A stretch of DNA of 64,000 nt from Blastomussa wellsi (taxonomy: Eukaryota > Cnidaria > Anthozoa > Scleractinia > Plerogyridae): NCBI GenBank assembly GCA_947652115.1, contig OX393570.1:12996573-13060572 (forward strand). The letters are read 5' to 3'. A model generated the notes under the pieces. That model made no database searches. It worked only from the letters and a program-made list of their open reading frames with translations, and was not told the DNA's origin. How positions within the stretch are numbered: the first letter of the stretch is position 1; every line of letters begins with the position of its first letter. Below, piece by piece: positions 1 to 12,130 of the stretch. A program made the translations under genes and the position numbers.

Positions 1-545
1 AGCCTTGTGGTTAGAGGCAAACGTATGGAGGTTGAATCTTCCTTTCCCACACAACTTCTTTGTATTCTTCACTAAGCTTGCAGCTGCCTCAGGTGATGAC
101 ACTGACCTCAAACCATCATCCACGTAAATATTATTCCTCAAAAAGTCAGCTGCTTCAGTCCCGCACTGGTCTTCATAATAACTTGCAACCTTCTTTAGCG
201 CAAAGTTTGCACAGCCTGACGAGGAGGTGGCGCCAAATAGGTGAACCATCAATCTGTAGTCCTTGGGGTCGCTATCAATGTTGCCATTCTCTCACCAGAG
301 GAAACGAAGAAAGTTGCGGTGCTCTGGATTGAGATGGACCTGATGAAACATGCCCTCTATATCACATATAACTGCAACTGGCTCTTGACAGAATCGACAA
401 AGCACAGCAACCAGGTTGTTGGTTTGATCAGGACCTTGGAGGAGGTGTCGGTTGAGAGATTCGCCACCAAACTCCACGCTGCAATTAAAGACAACTCTTT
501 TATCTGGTTTCTTTGGGAGGTATACCCCATGGTGAGGGATATACC
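1..545 (-). pseudogene. BEL/Pao retrotransposon 1: reverse transcriptase fragment
   Basis: This is the reverse transcriptase part of a BEL/Pao pol polyprotein, read on the minus strand and cut by the left window edge. From 545 down to about 292 the frame gives the BEL hallmarks 'WYIPHHGVYLPKKPDKR', 'NRHLLQGPDQ' and 'ICDIEGMFHQVHL' (palm motif A region). A second open frame runs from about 240 to 1 with 'HLFGATSSSGCANFALKK' and the catalytic box 'IYVDDGLRSV'. The two halves are in different frames, so at least one frameshift lies near 270-290. The upstream part of the same pol gene resumes at 1706 beyond a LINE insertion. BEL elements copy RNA in cytoplasmic particles; this copy is dead. Confidence 0.85.
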
Positions 546-566
546 AAACTTTTTTTTTTTTTTTTA

Positions 567-820
567 TTACGTACACTACTAACAGCACTATTACTTACAC
601 TACTAACAGCACTATTACTTACACTACTAACACTACTTACAATACTAACATTACTTACAATGCTTACGTCACTACTAACAGCACTATTACTTACACTACT
701 AACACTACTTACACTACTAACACTACTTACAATACTAACACTACTTACAATACTAACATTACTTACAATGCTTACGTCACTACTAACATTACTAAAAAGA
801 CAATCGTTACTTACACTACG
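567..820. repeat. Microsatellite-like array in the LINE 3' tail
   Basis: A run of near-repeats built from TACTAACA and CTACTTACA blocks of 6-9 bp follows the T run. On the minus strand it encodes a meaningless Ser-Val-rich repeat in all frames, which produces spurious ORFs here. Its position next to the LINE A-tail suggests it grew from the retrotransposition tail or is part of the LINE 3' UTR. Confidence 0.8.
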
Positions 821-1000
821 ATTACGAGCACTACAATTACAGATACCTTGCCTACTGATAATACAAATCTTACTCTGCATTTTACTTTACTTATACAATT
901 ACTTTTTGTGTTAATTTGATACCTTATATAAAATTTTAATACAGGTATTTAATATGTCCTTAATATACATATAATTTTTATGATTTAAATAAATCAGCAC

Positions 1001-1705
1001 CTACTCCCTTACAATAAAATTGGAATTGTTATTTAAAACGAGGTTCCATTTTGCCTGAAAATATTTTAAGTTTAAGATGCTTTGAGAGGCTAAAAGCTTT
1101 TCAATTCCATATTTTCTCTTGACTACATCTTCGAAAGACAAAAACAAAGGGACTTGTTTATTTTTGCGGCAATTCCATAAATAAAGTTTACCTAAAATGA
1201 TAAAGTAGTTAAGCAGGTCAGATCTCTGATCTAATATTCCTAATATAATATTAATATAATCCAGTTTTATTTGCTTCCTTGTAACTGTTAACCAAAAGTT
1301 TTCAAATTTATTCCAAAATTCTGTTGAGAAGGAGCATCGATAAAAGAAATGTTCTAATGTTTCTGGAAAAGTCTGGCAAAATGTACAGAGATCACTTTGA
1401 ATCCTTCCGATCTTTTGTAATAAGGTATTCAAAAACAAGATGTCATTTAAAATTTTAAACTGAAAACATTGTACAAATGTTTCAAGAGCAACAGATTTTC
1501 CCAGTACAAACGCTTTTCGGGTCTCTTCTTCACTTAAGTTAAAATCTGACATTAGTTTAGTGAAACCTCTTGAATGTTTGGCTTTTTCTTTTATGAGAGA
1601 AGCATAAAAGTTTTTACTCTTGCTCGTGAGAGGATCAAAATCTTTGTTACCACACTTTAATTCAAGTGTATTTAAAACGTTTCTTTCGACGGTGAGATTC
1701 CTTAA
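1001..1705 (-). pseudogene. L1-like LINE ORF2 C-terminus
   Basis: The 305-aa frame ending at 1001 is a chance fusion: its first ~70 residues are BEL pol, the rest is the C-terminal part of an L1-like ORF2. The LINE part has the region after the RT and the zinc-knuckle-like zf-RVT motif 'CTFCQTFPETLEHFFYRC' followed by 'FWNKFENFW'. The same C-terminal signature occurs in the LINEs at 6166 and 29786. Only the last ~235 residues remain, with no endonuclease or RT core. Confidence 0.8.
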
Positions 1706-2363
1706 ATACCAAACTTGATCATTCTGCAATAGAACTTCTTCTGCAGGTACACTTTCAGCATGGCCGCATTCGATAAGGTTACCCATGAAAGTCAAATAGT
1801 CCTTCCGATATTTGCTGTCAGTCTTCAGCCTCCTTTTCAATTTGCTGTGACGGTTAAGGACTGCTTCCTTGTTGTCAGGCAATGCAATTGATTCTTGTTT
1901 GAATGGGAGGAGCATCATTGATGTATGCCTTTAGATATCTTCGACATGAAGGTTCTGTCTTCTTGTGAATGGCCTTGATCCGGCAGTCTTGGCTCATTGA
2001 AGTCAAGTTCAAACAGGTAATTTACTTGGGCCGGAGTCAGGGCTGAACTGAACTTCACACGAGACTATACGATTGACTCCTACACCATCATCATACCCAG
2101 TAGCATCAGGCGCAGTCATACCAATTATTCCCCAACCAAGGGCAGTTCTGTTTGTCTCTTGTGTAGGTTCTAGGGAGGGGGATCTCTGTACTCTTGTTGA
2201 CTCCATGTACAACAAGGTCATTAATCTTCTGGCTTGCGATGACTTCTTCCGCAAGAACTGTGGAAAGTTTCAGGTGAACTTCAGGACCTTCACTATTCAC
2301 TATTCTATTCAAGCGTCTCAAGAGCTGTTTCTTTGATGAAGCAGGCATCAGACTGGTCATCAA
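1706..2363 (-). pseudogene. BEL/Pao 1: protease to RT linker region
   Basis: This continues BEL pol upstream of the LINE insertion. The block 1717-1918 has the conserved BEL spacer 'LPFKQESIALPDNK', then 'YRKDYLTFMGNLIECGHAE', just before the RT. Positions 2009-2363 hold decayed protease-domain sequence in several frames. A paralogous spacer is seen in BEL 2 at 13840-14091, which supports the assignment. Stops and frameshifts break it throughout. Confidence 0.7.
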
Positions 2364-2378
2364 GCAATGTGTACACCA

Positions 2379-4458
2379 TTATCTTGCAATCTGGACTATC
2401 TTCATGATGGAGCCACCCTGGAACGATAAGAGAGTGTGCAACAGGCTCGGGATAGCTACTTGTACTACGCACATTAATAGAATGGCATACTGGGTTTCTG
2501 CGACTTGACTCTCTATTGACTTGATCCTAGGACTCATCTTGAGTTGTTGAGTCATCGTGCAGGGAAGTTGGATGTCTGCGACTACATGTCCTACAGGTCT
2601 TTCTACCTCTGCATTCCTTGTATATATGGCCCCACGTGAGACATCCCCAGCAAAGTGCATTTGATTGAACAAATGCTCTCCTTTCAGAGTGGGGTATCTT
2701 CAGAAACTTTGTACACACATCCAGCTCATGGTTTTCCTTGCAGAAGGGACAAGTGGTTCGTCTGCTACCGCCTGTACTTGGACTGCATTCCTCGACGGCC
2801 TCTGATGTCTCCTTTGAAGAGACAGTTGCAAGGGCCCTTACGTCTTTGTTCTTGTCCCAAGACTGGGGCCTTGTTCTTCTACCTCATTTATCTCTTTTGG
2901 TTCTTCTGTCTTCAGTGCCTGTAGAGAAGTCATGGGGTTACATGCAATCCTTGTCTCTTTTCTCATGAACTCACAGAGTTCGGTGAAAGGGGGATATCCT
3001 CTCTTGGGTGCTCTGTTCCTTCTCCGAGATACAAAATCATGTTCTTCTGGATCATCTTCTGCTAGCCACTCGTCAACAACAAGCGTTCGGATGGATTCTC
3101 AGTCTTTCTCTCTATGAAGGTCTCGAACTTAAACGATTGCCAGTGAACACCTCTGGTTCTGGGCGTAGCAGGGAATCACGATCTTGCCTCTGAGTCAGCA
3201 AGTCTGCCAGTTTACACATGAGATCCTATCCATGCGAAACAGGAGTCTGAGAGTGATCTGATTCAGCCCGATGAAGCCTTCCGTTAGGACTGGGTTGGGC
3301 TGTCCATGCAGCAGAACTGCCCCGGTATAAAATGGCAAAGCAAAAGGAATTAAGTCAGCTAAGGATACCTGTGCTTGCACTTCTGATGTTGACATATGAA
3401 CCTTTGGAGCACCAGAACAGCTAGAAAACATAACGCTGGTATGGGCCTTGGCATCTAAGCTACATGCCATGATTGTGTTAGATTCTGCGGTGGTTGTGCT
3501 TGGAGGTAGAGTGGAGTCCAACTGAGACTGAAGGTACTTATCTAGGTGGTCTTCAGGGCCATTATCTTCGGCCAAGATCTCGTCACATAGAGAATTGAGA
3601 CCTCCATAATGCTCTCTTTCTATCTTGTTTACAGCCTCCATTTCTGCGTAAGTAGCAGTCAATTCCTTCACCATTTGCAACTTCTTGATTTCTCCTTCTT
3701 GTTTCTTCAGTGTTGCGGTTTTCAGACTTTCAACATCGGGAAATTTCAGGTCGGCCTCCAAACGTGCAGCCTTAGCAGCCATTACGGCTCTTTTCGCGAG
3801 TGAAGAAATAGATGTTGTGGATTGTTTTGAACATCTGGAGGCGCGAGATCATTTCCTCGGTGATGAGTGGATCGTTTGCTCCGTGATGAGTGGATCAATG
3901 AGAGATCGTCCCTCTGTGACTGAAGGGCAGTAATTTTTTTGTTTAGGGATCGAAGTGCTCTTCGATTGCTGTGATTACTTGAGTCGTAGAACAGTTTTGC
4001 TCAATTCTTTCTTCCTCCAGGGCAAGAGTATCATATATCAAAGTGTGGGTGCCTTTCAAGTCGTTCATTCAGGCTTCGAGCTTCCCACGAGCTTTCTGGA
4101 ACTCAGCTATCCCCGCGCGTTCATCTGCCAAAAGCGACTCAATCTTATCTACTTGTTTAGTGCAGGCTCTATTTGCCGAGGTAAAGTCTCTTTCCATCTT
4201 TTGGCGGCGGTATTCTTTCATCTTTTCGGTCGGTGCTTTTGGTCGATTGCTGGCCCGAACTTCAAGCGTCTTCGATTCTGCTGTGAAATTCCCTGGAGCA
4301 GATTCGTAGTGGCAGACATCACTGTGATCGGTCGCGCTTGGTGTAAGCTCTTCTTGGTCAGCATCCATGTTTCCATGCTTGTTGTTTACTCGCCCAACGT
4401 GTACGAATGAAAGAGTTTTTACTGTAGCGGCGATAGGTTTTCTGACTGAATTGGACAT
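2379..4458 (-). pseudogene. BEL/Pao 1: gag
   Basis: A decayed gag gene. The N-terminus at 4458 starts 'MSNSVRKP' and has a charged coiled-coil stretch. The middle (3195-3782) is a Lys/Glu-rich helix followed by a Ser/Thr-rich linker. The C-terminal zinc knuckles lie at 2527-2718 with 'CWGCLTWGHIYKEC' and 'CRTCSRRHPTSLH', the Cys/His spacing usual for BEL gag. Frameshifts separate the blocks. Gag forms the particle that packages the element RNA. Confidence 0.7.
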
Positions 4459-5630
4459 TTAATTGACAATCTTTGTTGGTCCAATACATAAAAACTGAAA
4501 GGCAAATACAATCGCTATACTACATTGCAAACTATATCTGATCTGAATAGACGATGAATCACTGTTGCTTAAGATGATAGACGAGCCTATATTGCGATGA
4601 TATCTTGATTACAATATCATTACATACCTCTATCCTGATTCTGGGGCGAGCAACGTGAACAGAATAGTGAAGAGCAAGTGTTATTGAAGAGGCTAGAACA
4701 CCGCCGACATTAACCACGAGGCACGTTGCTTTACGTTTCAATGCGTAGTTATGACATCACCGGATGCAACGAAAGTGTAACGCAAGAGATGCCAATAAAC
4801 AATAATCCCTCAAAAAGTCATGTTAATACCCTATTATATTATATTACCCTATTATTATATTACCCTATTATATTTTAAGAAAAATATTACGAATTTCTTA
4901 ATGGATAATTATTTGTAGATAGTTTTTTAGATAATCACTTGTAAGTTTTAGTAGTTTTAGATTTGTGACATTTGTATCTTTAATTTTAGATTTTAATACC
5001 TTTTTATTTTTATGGAGGACCTCCCTGAAAACCACGTGTTTACGTGACGGGTGCTTCCTCCTTAAAGATTGTTTATTATTATTTTATTATTATATTATAT
5101 GCTTCTAAGTTACGGTGTTGACAAAAACAGGATCGGATCATGGATCGGATCATGGACCGGATCACATCAAGCTCCCTTTACATCGAGTAGCCCGATAAGG
5201 TGAATCAGTACGGAATAATAAATGTTTCTTGACCTTGGCAAACTGCTAGTTATGAAAACTTTACCGATACTTCATCGCAAAAGTTGTGAATTTTGATGCG
5301 TACATGAGGAAACCAAGCAGTGTCAATCTGCAGTCTTCGTTTGTATGAGCATAGCATAGATAACAGTGCTACAGCCTTCATTCTTTGTTGAGTTACATGT
5401 AACTTTGAGACAGCTAACTTCTCACATAATATTTTATATTATTGTTATCAATAATCGCCTCGTAAATTTAAAAAAACTCAGTTACTCTGTGTAAAAAAGT
5501 TATTACTATTTTTCAAGTGTGAATATTTTGTGGAAATGAGAGTGATGGCAAATTTTCAGCTCGGTAAATTTAATGTGAAAGATTAATTAATCAACATGAC
5601 ACGAGCGTGGGACAAAGAAAAATTCTGAGT
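4459..5630. other. AT-rich non-coding stretch
   Basis: No gene seen. The region upstream of BEL 1 gag should hold its 5' UTR and LTR, but I could not place LTR ends. There is a TATTATATTACCCTAT-type simple repeat around 4830-4880. A 32-bp direct repeat (TGTGGAAATGAGAGTGATGG...) occurs at 5529-5560 and again at 5791-5822, bracketing the SINE below. Confidence 0.5.
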
Positions 5631-5715
5631 CCCCAACAGGAATTGAACCCATGACGTCCCGAACACCGGACGGGTGCTCTATCCACTGAGCAACAATAAC
5701 TCATGGAGAGCTAGG
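5631..5715 (-). mobile_element. tRNA-derived SINE head
   Basis: Read on the minus strand this gives GCTCAGTGGATAGAGCAC (A-box-like, plus-strand 5674-5691) and, further on, GGGTTCAATTCC (B-box, 5639-5650), about 33 bp apart. This is the split internal RNA polymerase III promoter of tRNA genes. The flanking ends do not form a proper acceptor stem, so it is a SINE rather than a tRNA gene. A short inverted copy of its flank (CTCATGGAGAGCTAGGTCA) occurs at 5700-5718 and 5832-5850. Confidence 0.65.
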
Positions 5716-6165
5716 TCATTTTTACTGAGTTCTTATTTGACACGCGTCCAGCATACTGCTAGGATCAGCAATGTCGCTATCATCATGAGTTGTGGAAATG
5801 AGAGTGATGGCAAATTTTCAGCATACTGAAATGACCTAGCTCTCCATGAGTTCTTGTAGCTTTTTTCTATGAAATGTTGCCTGTACTGGAAGTAAAACGT
5901 TATGATATTTGATTGGCTGAAAGCATCATAATTGTCATTGCCGCAATGAGTTGGCTTCCTCACTGCTCACATACGGCGGCTTAAAAAACTGAATTTTTCA
6001 TTCAGCAAACTATTACTTTCGCATAGCTTAACAATGGTGTCTGACCCTCAGTTAACATCTTCAGGCTATTACAAATGTAAACAAAGTTGGATGCAAGTAT
6101 TGAAATGATTTTTAGTTTGAGTTTTTGTAACTAAACTAGGTGTCGCAAAAGAAATGTCACAAATG

Positions 6166-6684
6166 TCACCTGTCATCTAATTTGCCTATCAAAACATCTT
6201 GCAGGGAAAATTCAACATGTTTACCAGAAAGTGCAAACCAAAAATGTTTAAAGTCTTTCCAAAACTGGTTAGTATGAGAACATTCATAAAATAAATGATT
6301 AACAGTTTCTGAGCTAACTCTACAAAAATGTGCAAGAATCGTCTTGAACATAACCTATTTTAGCTAGATGATATTATTTAAGATTTTGAATTGGAAACTT
6401 CTGATAAACATTTCAGAAGAGACGGTCTTCACTTTCATGAATGCTTTAGTAACAGCTGAATCTGTTAAACCAAAGTCCTCTTTCAGTTTAGCAAAGCCCC
6501 TTGAGACTCTTGTCTTACTCAAAACAAGCAATTCATAAAAGTGTTTATTTTTACATTCAATAGGATTAAATTTTTCCTCCCCACAGTGAAATTCCAAAGA
6601 AACCTTTACTTTTAGCACTATTATAAGGTTCTATATTATTCTTGTTGAATTGCAAGTGGTTTATAAGCAGGATACCTGTTTTAA
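6166..6684 (-). pseudogene. L1-like ORF2 C-terminal segment
   Basis: Two frames (6364-6618 and 6166-6351) give 'HFYELLVLSKTRVSRGFAKL' and 'VNHLFYECSHTNQFWKDF', the post-RT and zf-RVT portions of L1-type ORF2. They continue the LINE frame that is cut by the TTAA element at 6685. Frameshifts and stops make it non-functional. Confidence 0.75.
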
Positions 6685-7258
6685 CCCCTTGCCTACCAGA
6701 GCCATACACCCTGACCGACTGGCGGCCATGTTGAATTTTTAGTGACATTGTAAATTTGGCTAAGAAATAGCATCCTTTAGCGTAAAATATTAAAGTCCAC
6801 CTAGATTAAGCATGTCAAATGACTCAAAGAGTTAACAGGCTAACAAGGATTGCCTTGCACTGCTCCTTTGCGAACTCCTTGTGCCACGTGCATTTGGACG
6901 TTCATTTTCTTCAATTGGAGCTTCTTTGCCACTTTCAACTTCTTTGAAAAAACCTTGGGCTCACGATCTTTAGAATCACTTGGTTCAAATTCACTTTCAC
7001 TAAAAGCGCTGACATCAGAGTCTCAATTAGGGTCAAAATTCAGAAATGGCTTCCTCTGTATTCATTCTGCATGATCGTGGATGAGCCGCCATTTTGAAAA
7101 TTTATCAAACAAAACAAAAATGGATAAGCAATTCCATTGGGTCAGCAGTCTTACAAAAGTAGTGCCAGACCTTTCTCAACAACCTGGGATAATTTTTTCA
7201 AGACACCGCAATTTCCTTTGTTTGAGGACGTATATATACGTCCTCGGTAGGCAAAGGG
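6685..7258. mobile_element. piggyBac-like TTAA element, non-autonomous
   Basis: This 574-bp insert has inverted ends CCCCTTGCCTACC (left) and CCCTTTGCCTACC (right, read inward) and is flanked by TTAA at 6681-6684 and 7259-7262. The TTAA target and CCCTTTGCC-type terminus are those of piggyBac-like transposons. On the minus strand at about 6850-7075 there is an acidic then basic stretch ('SDVSAFSESEFEPSDSKD') resembling the N-terminus of a piggyBac transposase, but no catalytic domain is present. It lies inside the LINE. Confidence 0.75.
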
Positions 7259-7262
7259 TTAA

Positions 7263-8888
7263 TATAATTTGAATAATATATTGTTTTATTGTCTATCCTG
7301 ATATCTTTGTTGTTCCAAATTATATTATGAAATATAGATGGCTTTGTTGAAAAGGTGACTCTTAAATCAGCCCACCACCAGAGAAGTTCTCTATAAAAAA
7401 CAGAATTAATTTTACAATCCTTGAGATCGTAATTACAACTAAATAGAAAAACCCCGCCAAAATCACCAAGCAAATAACTAATATAAGCTTCCCATGGGGA
7501 TGAACCTTCTGAAAAAATTCTACCAAGCCAAGCTAATCTTGACGGCTTAACATACGTTTCAAGATCTATTAAGTTCAAACCTCGGTATTTCAGGTCATTT
7601 ACAGCTGCCATTCTAGGTATTTTATCAGTTCCTTTCCATAAAAAATTATTAATAATAGTGTTTAATTGTTTTATAAATTATTCTGGAGTTGTTAAAACTG
7701 AGAACACATGCAGCATTTTGGGAAGCAGAAGTGATTTAATGATGGTAACTTTGCCAAATAGTGAGAGACCTCGGCAATTCCATAACCGTATTCGAATGTC
7801 CTTTAATTTATCATAAAAATTTTCTGTAATTGGTCAGTATCAGTATAGGTAAAGACTATCCCCAGGGCGTTGACACTTTTGTTCCACTTTAGACTCAGAG
7901 GTGTCGCTGTATTTTGTCTGCATGAACCAATCCACATTGCTTCAGTTTTAGTATGATTAACCTTCAAGCCTGAACAAATTTTAAATTGATCAACTAATTG
8001 AAGGATGAGTTTGACACATTCAATATTAGGTACAAACAGAGTAAGGTCATCAGCGTATTGCACCAGCTTAAATTCTTCCTGCCCTATCATTATGCCTTGA
8101 ATGTGTTCTCTGCTTCGAATAGCGACTGTTAAGATTTCGGTTACAATAATAAACAGATATGGTGACAACGGATCTCCTTGTCTCACTCCTCTCTGTAATT
8201 CAAAATATGGTGTACACATACCATTATTTAATACACAGCTAGTTATGTCTTTATAAAATGTTTCTACCCATCTTATGAGGGTAGGCCCAAAACCGAAAGC
8301 ATCTAAGCATTTTAACATAAAATTGCATTCGATACTATTGAACTCAACAAACAACAATATGCCTGGTATATTTTGTTGTTTTGTATACTCCATAACGTCT
8401 ATAATTGACCTTGCCGCTTCCTCAATGAACCTGTCCTTAACATAACCTGTTTGGTTAGTATGTATTATCTCTGGAAGGACTTTGGCATCTACATTTATTA
8501 ACGATATTGGTCTCCAATTTTCTTAATAGTTTCTATCTTTTCCTTTCTTTTCAATGAGTGTAATTAAAGCTTGCCTTTGAGAGGAGGACATTTATTTTAT
8601 TGTCAAAACCTCATTAAAAGATGCAGTCATTAATTCACCTATTAGGGGCCAAAACGTTTTGTAGAACTCTATTGGAATGCCATCGTTTCCAGGTGTTTTA
8701 CCCACTTGAAAGGAACCCAAGATAGACTCGCACTCCTGAAAGGTTATTTTTCCTTTGCAACGTAAGCTTAGTTCTTCAGAAAGTTTTAATATGTTGGGGT
8801 TTTCCAAAAAGCTTTTAGCTTGTTCACTTTTCAGATTCACTCTTTGTCTGCTATACAGCTTGTTATAGAAAAGTTTTTCTGCATTCAA
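7263..8888 (-). pseudogene. L1-like ORF2 reverse transcriptase
   Basis: 8592-8888 carries the fingers ('GKTPGNDGIPIEFYKTFWP'). 7803-8393 carries the palm with 'GVRQGDPLSPYLFI' and the catalytic box 'LVQYADDLTLFV'. 7263-7611 carries the thumb/connector ('YRGLNLIDLETYVKPSRLAW', 'NNKDIRIDN'). Frameshifts lie between blocks and near 8400-8590. The order and motifs match L1-clade ORF2, which copies its own mRNA at nicked chromosomal DNA. Confidence 0.8.
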
Positions 8889-9500
8889 TATCTCTAATGG
8901 ATCGGTCGAAAACGAACCACTAAGGTATAATTTCCTGACATGCTTTTTAATGTTATTTCGTTTTTCTTGATTAAAAAAATATTTGCTGTTCTTTTCACCA
9001 TGCTCGTGCCATCTTGCTCTTGCATGAACAACAATTCCTTCTACTTTTTCATTGTATAGTGTTTCAAGTTCATTTTTAAATTTGTCTATTCCTAATCTTG
9101 TAATTTCACTGGGGTTTTCTTGAAATTTATTTAATGCATATTGATACTTGAAGTTAAGCTCCTCTTCTCACTTTTTACGTTCTTGTGCAAATTTTTTAGA
9201 ATAAGTGATTGAGCTTGTTTTAGTTTTAAATTTCAGCCAATCTCATTTTGCCCTATTGTCTGATAAATCTTTTGCATCATCTAACCAGTCATGTCTAAAT
9301 AATCTGGCCTATCCAGCAAGGAAGTATTTAATTTCCAAAACCCAGGTCCTTTGCAGCTCTCCTTAATATCTTCTAATTCTAGTACAATAGAAGACTGGTC
9401 AGTTTTAATTGAGGCCATGATATCAACCTGTGTGACTAAATCATTCAATTTGTCCGAAGTAAGCCACTAATCAAGTATACAGAAAATGAAAGGAGAGCTC

Positions 9501-10040
9501 TTACTCCATGTGTAGTATGCGGATATTCGGATTCTTGACCCGCCAAATATCGTGGAGACTGAATTCACTTTGAATGTTTTCAATCGAATTTTTCACATGT
9601 TGTCGAGGAATTAAAAAGCCGCCTTTTTTGTCTATAGTCGGATCTAACGGAAAATTGAAGTCTCCGCCTACAATGACATTGCTATCAATACCTCGTGAGG
9701 TTGTCAACAAACCCTGATAAAAGCGAACAGCTTCTGCATCTTTATTCGGACCATAGAGGTTTATCAGAAAATAATTTTTATTTTTGATTTTTGCATCTAA
9801 CATTATTAGCCGGCCTTTTGAATCACAATGTTCGTGCTGAATAACAATATCCAAAAAACTCCTAATTAATACAGTGACACCCCTCGCATTTGTGCTCCCA
9901 TTTTTCCATTGACTCGCACAGTTCTTTGTTGTATGTGTTTCTTGAAGAAAAATTAGATCTGCTTTTTGTTTACGACACCAAGTAAAAATAGCTTTACGCT
10001 TTTGGAAATTGCCAAGACCTCTAACATTAAGAGAGAGCAA
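9501..10040 (-). pseudogene. L1-like ORF2 APE-type endonuclease
   Basis: This frame begins 'MLSLNVRGLGNFQKRKAIF' and contains 'FLQETHT', 'LINLYGPN' and 'VIVGGDFNF', the metal-binding and catalytic motifs of the apurinic-like endonuclease that nicks LINE targets. It breaks off after 179 residues, before the last motif. Between 8900 and 9500 only broken frames join it to the RT. Confidence 0.85.
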
Positions 10041-10979
10041 TTTCAGGCTAGAATTATTGTTAAGTGTTCAATAACGTCAAACTAAAATACAAACAAAAAA
10101 GGCTAATCTAAGCGACATGAAAGGACTAAAGTCACAAACAATAATAACATGACATAATATACACCAACGCAAGAAAAAAGCTAATAATAATCCAAGTAAA
10201 TAAGTGCATATGAAGCGAAATTTGTTTTTGTATATCCTCTTCCTCGGCCATTCAGAGAGGCCTAAGGTGCGAGTTTAAACCCACTGAAAATCAATTACTT
10301 TTTGCACAAGTAAGAGAATTTAGTGGAACAACGAAAAAAATGAGAAGCGCTTGTCCACAACCCTACATCACAACGCGGTTAACTGGACCCAGTCCCCTGG
10401 ACATTTTTCAGGGCAAAATAGCAACACTCTGTACGTTCAAACTTTGGAATAGTGCATTTCAAACAATATATTTTCCAAATATGCGAAAACAATTTTTGTT
10501 TCATGTGCACTTAAAACGAAATGACATTAAAGGAAAATGAAAAACATGCTTACCGAAAGTCCTCTCTGTACGCCCTAGAAAAGTTGAAAACTGACACAAT
10601 AAACTTCAAAGAATACGCAAGGATTTCTGGGCAATAATGCAATAAGAGAAAAGTACGAGGTTCTGAAATAAGATCTGAATGCGTCACTAATACAAAACCT
10701 AAATTAATACTTAACTTGACAGCAGTTACATGGCTTCCCTTATGTTGAGCTAATCCATTTAATAAATCAGTCACTAAATCAAATAATGTTCAATCAAGTC
10801 TCATGGTAATGTCAAATCCGATTCACACATGGATGGTTCCTTGGTTCCCTGGTCTTCTAACTGGACTCGTACAGGACAAGTAAAGCCAATTTCTGGATTG
10901 GTCTTTCCAGGAAACAGGCAGGCTTGACTCTTTGGCCTGAGTTGCTAAGGTTACGTTCTGTTACGGTGGCTCTCACATT
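10041..10979. other. No gene seen between LINE and BEL 2
   Basis: AT-rich sequence with short unrelated frames. It may hold the 5' UTR or a lost ORF1 of the LINE and the 3' flank of BEL 2, but I found no recognisable motif. Confidence 0.4.
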
Positions 10980-12130
10980 TCATACCAACCTATCAGCATC
11001 TGGTTCAGCTTCTACAATACGCCCAAACTGCCACTGATTACGTGGAAGGTTGTCATCTTTCAACAGCGCAACATCATTGGTTTGGACGTTACGACGGATG
11101 CGTTTCCATTTCGGCCGTTGCTGGAAGGACTGGAAAAAATCTTTCTTCCAACGGTTCCAGAATTCATTCGTCAAGTGTTGTACTCTGCACCATCTCTTTC
11201 GAGAGTACAAGTCAGCACATTTGAAATCTCCTGGTGGTGACAAAAGAAAGCTTGAATTCATGTTAAGTAGATGGTGTCGCCACTTCATCTGTTGTCAGTG
11301 GTCTGCTATTGGCTATGGCTTCTGCCTCACACATGAAGGTTCGAAGCGATTCATGTCTAACAGCTGGTCAGAACCCTGCAGAAGTGCACATAGGCCGTTA
11401 CGAATGGAGCAAATTTGCCTTTCCCAGACACCACCCATATGACTGGCATGAGGAGGATTCATCGTGAATTTGAACCAATCGCAACCTCGGTAAAGAAGGA
11501 AATTGTGAATTCGGGTTTCATCCATTTCAGCAACTGCATTCTCTAACTCGGACTTGGCACCCACAAAAGTGGTACAGCGTCGTCCCTCCTTGATCAGCCA
11601 CAGGCCAAAGTACCGTATTTACCCATGTATAATGCGCACTTTTTTCCCCCTAAAGTAGGTTTCAAATATGAGTATTATACACGGAATCCTTTGTAGTCTA
11701 CCGTACAGTATGTGAATGGTGGAGATGGCTCTAGTCTATCCTTGGGCAGGTCGGCAATTTGCTGTTCTGACATTGGTCCACGAAGCTTACAGCAAAGAAC
11801 GCATTTAGAAATGAGGTTTCCAGCAACAGAGGTACCTCCAATGTCCCAGTACCCACTTGATCGTAAACTGTTAAGAGTGATTCCATGACCTTGATGCTCA
11901 ACTCAATGGTGATAATGTCTGACGATTAATTCGGTGATGTGGCTCTTTTTGGGAAGGATCACTGGATGTTTGAGCTCATACAGAACGTTAGCATATGTGA
12001 TTCTTCCTCCAATGTGTAGGATGCCATGGCTGTCCTGAATGGGGTCCAATCTGTACAAGGAACTGGTTTTCTTCATCGAGCAGTTTCTTTCTTTGGCAAA
12101 GTTTCTGTCTTGGGCTTTTTCATCCGTCAC
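10980..12130 (-). pseudogene. BEL/Pao 2: integrase region
   Basis: A broken integrase read on the minus strand: zinc-binding N-terminal part (11903-12130, 'LHIGGRITYANVLYELKHPV'), a decayed core, the block with the third acidic residue ('NPPHASHMGGVWERQI', 11313-11564), and the C-terminal DUF5641-like domain ('YSRKRWCRVQHLTNEFWNRW', 10980-11288). A stretch near 11590-11690 interrupts the core and looks like a small unrelated insertion. It is the 3' part of the pol gene that continues to 14340. Confidence 0.8.

Larger units (their letters stand above)
552..1705 (-). mobile_element. 5'-truncated L1-like LINE inserted in BEL 1
   Basis: A LINE 3' end lies on the minus strand with its A-tail (a T run on the plus strand) at about 550-566. 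It is flanked by the direct repeat ATACCAAACTT at 541-551 and 1706-1716, an 11-bp target site duplication. Removing it joins the two BEL pol halves at the residues VWY, which occur on both sides. The insert holds the last part of LINE ORF2, a short 3' UTR and a microsatellite next to the tail. It is 5'-truncated, the usual outcome of target-primed reverse transcription. Confidence 0.85.
6166..10040 (-). mobile_element. Decayed L1-like LINE (ORF2)
   Basis: An L1-like LINE on the minus strand with endonuclease (9501-10040), RT (7803-8888), connector (7263-7611) and C-terminal Cys/His region (6166-6684) in the correct order but different frames. It is interrupted by a piggyBac-like insert at 6685-7258. 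The 5' end beyond 10040 and ORF1 were not identified. It is related to the LINE at 28370-31723, sharing motifs such as 'GIPIEFYK' and 'NWRPISLLN'-type sequence. Confidence 0.8.

Noticed and set aside
513..914. 133-aa Leu/Thr-rich plus-strand ORF and its Ser-Val minus-strand shadow
   Set aside because: Both are translations of the microsatellite in the LINE tail.
5631..5715. Functional tRNA gene on the minus strand
   Set aside because: A- and B-box parts are present but acceptor pairing is absent; SINE is the better reading.
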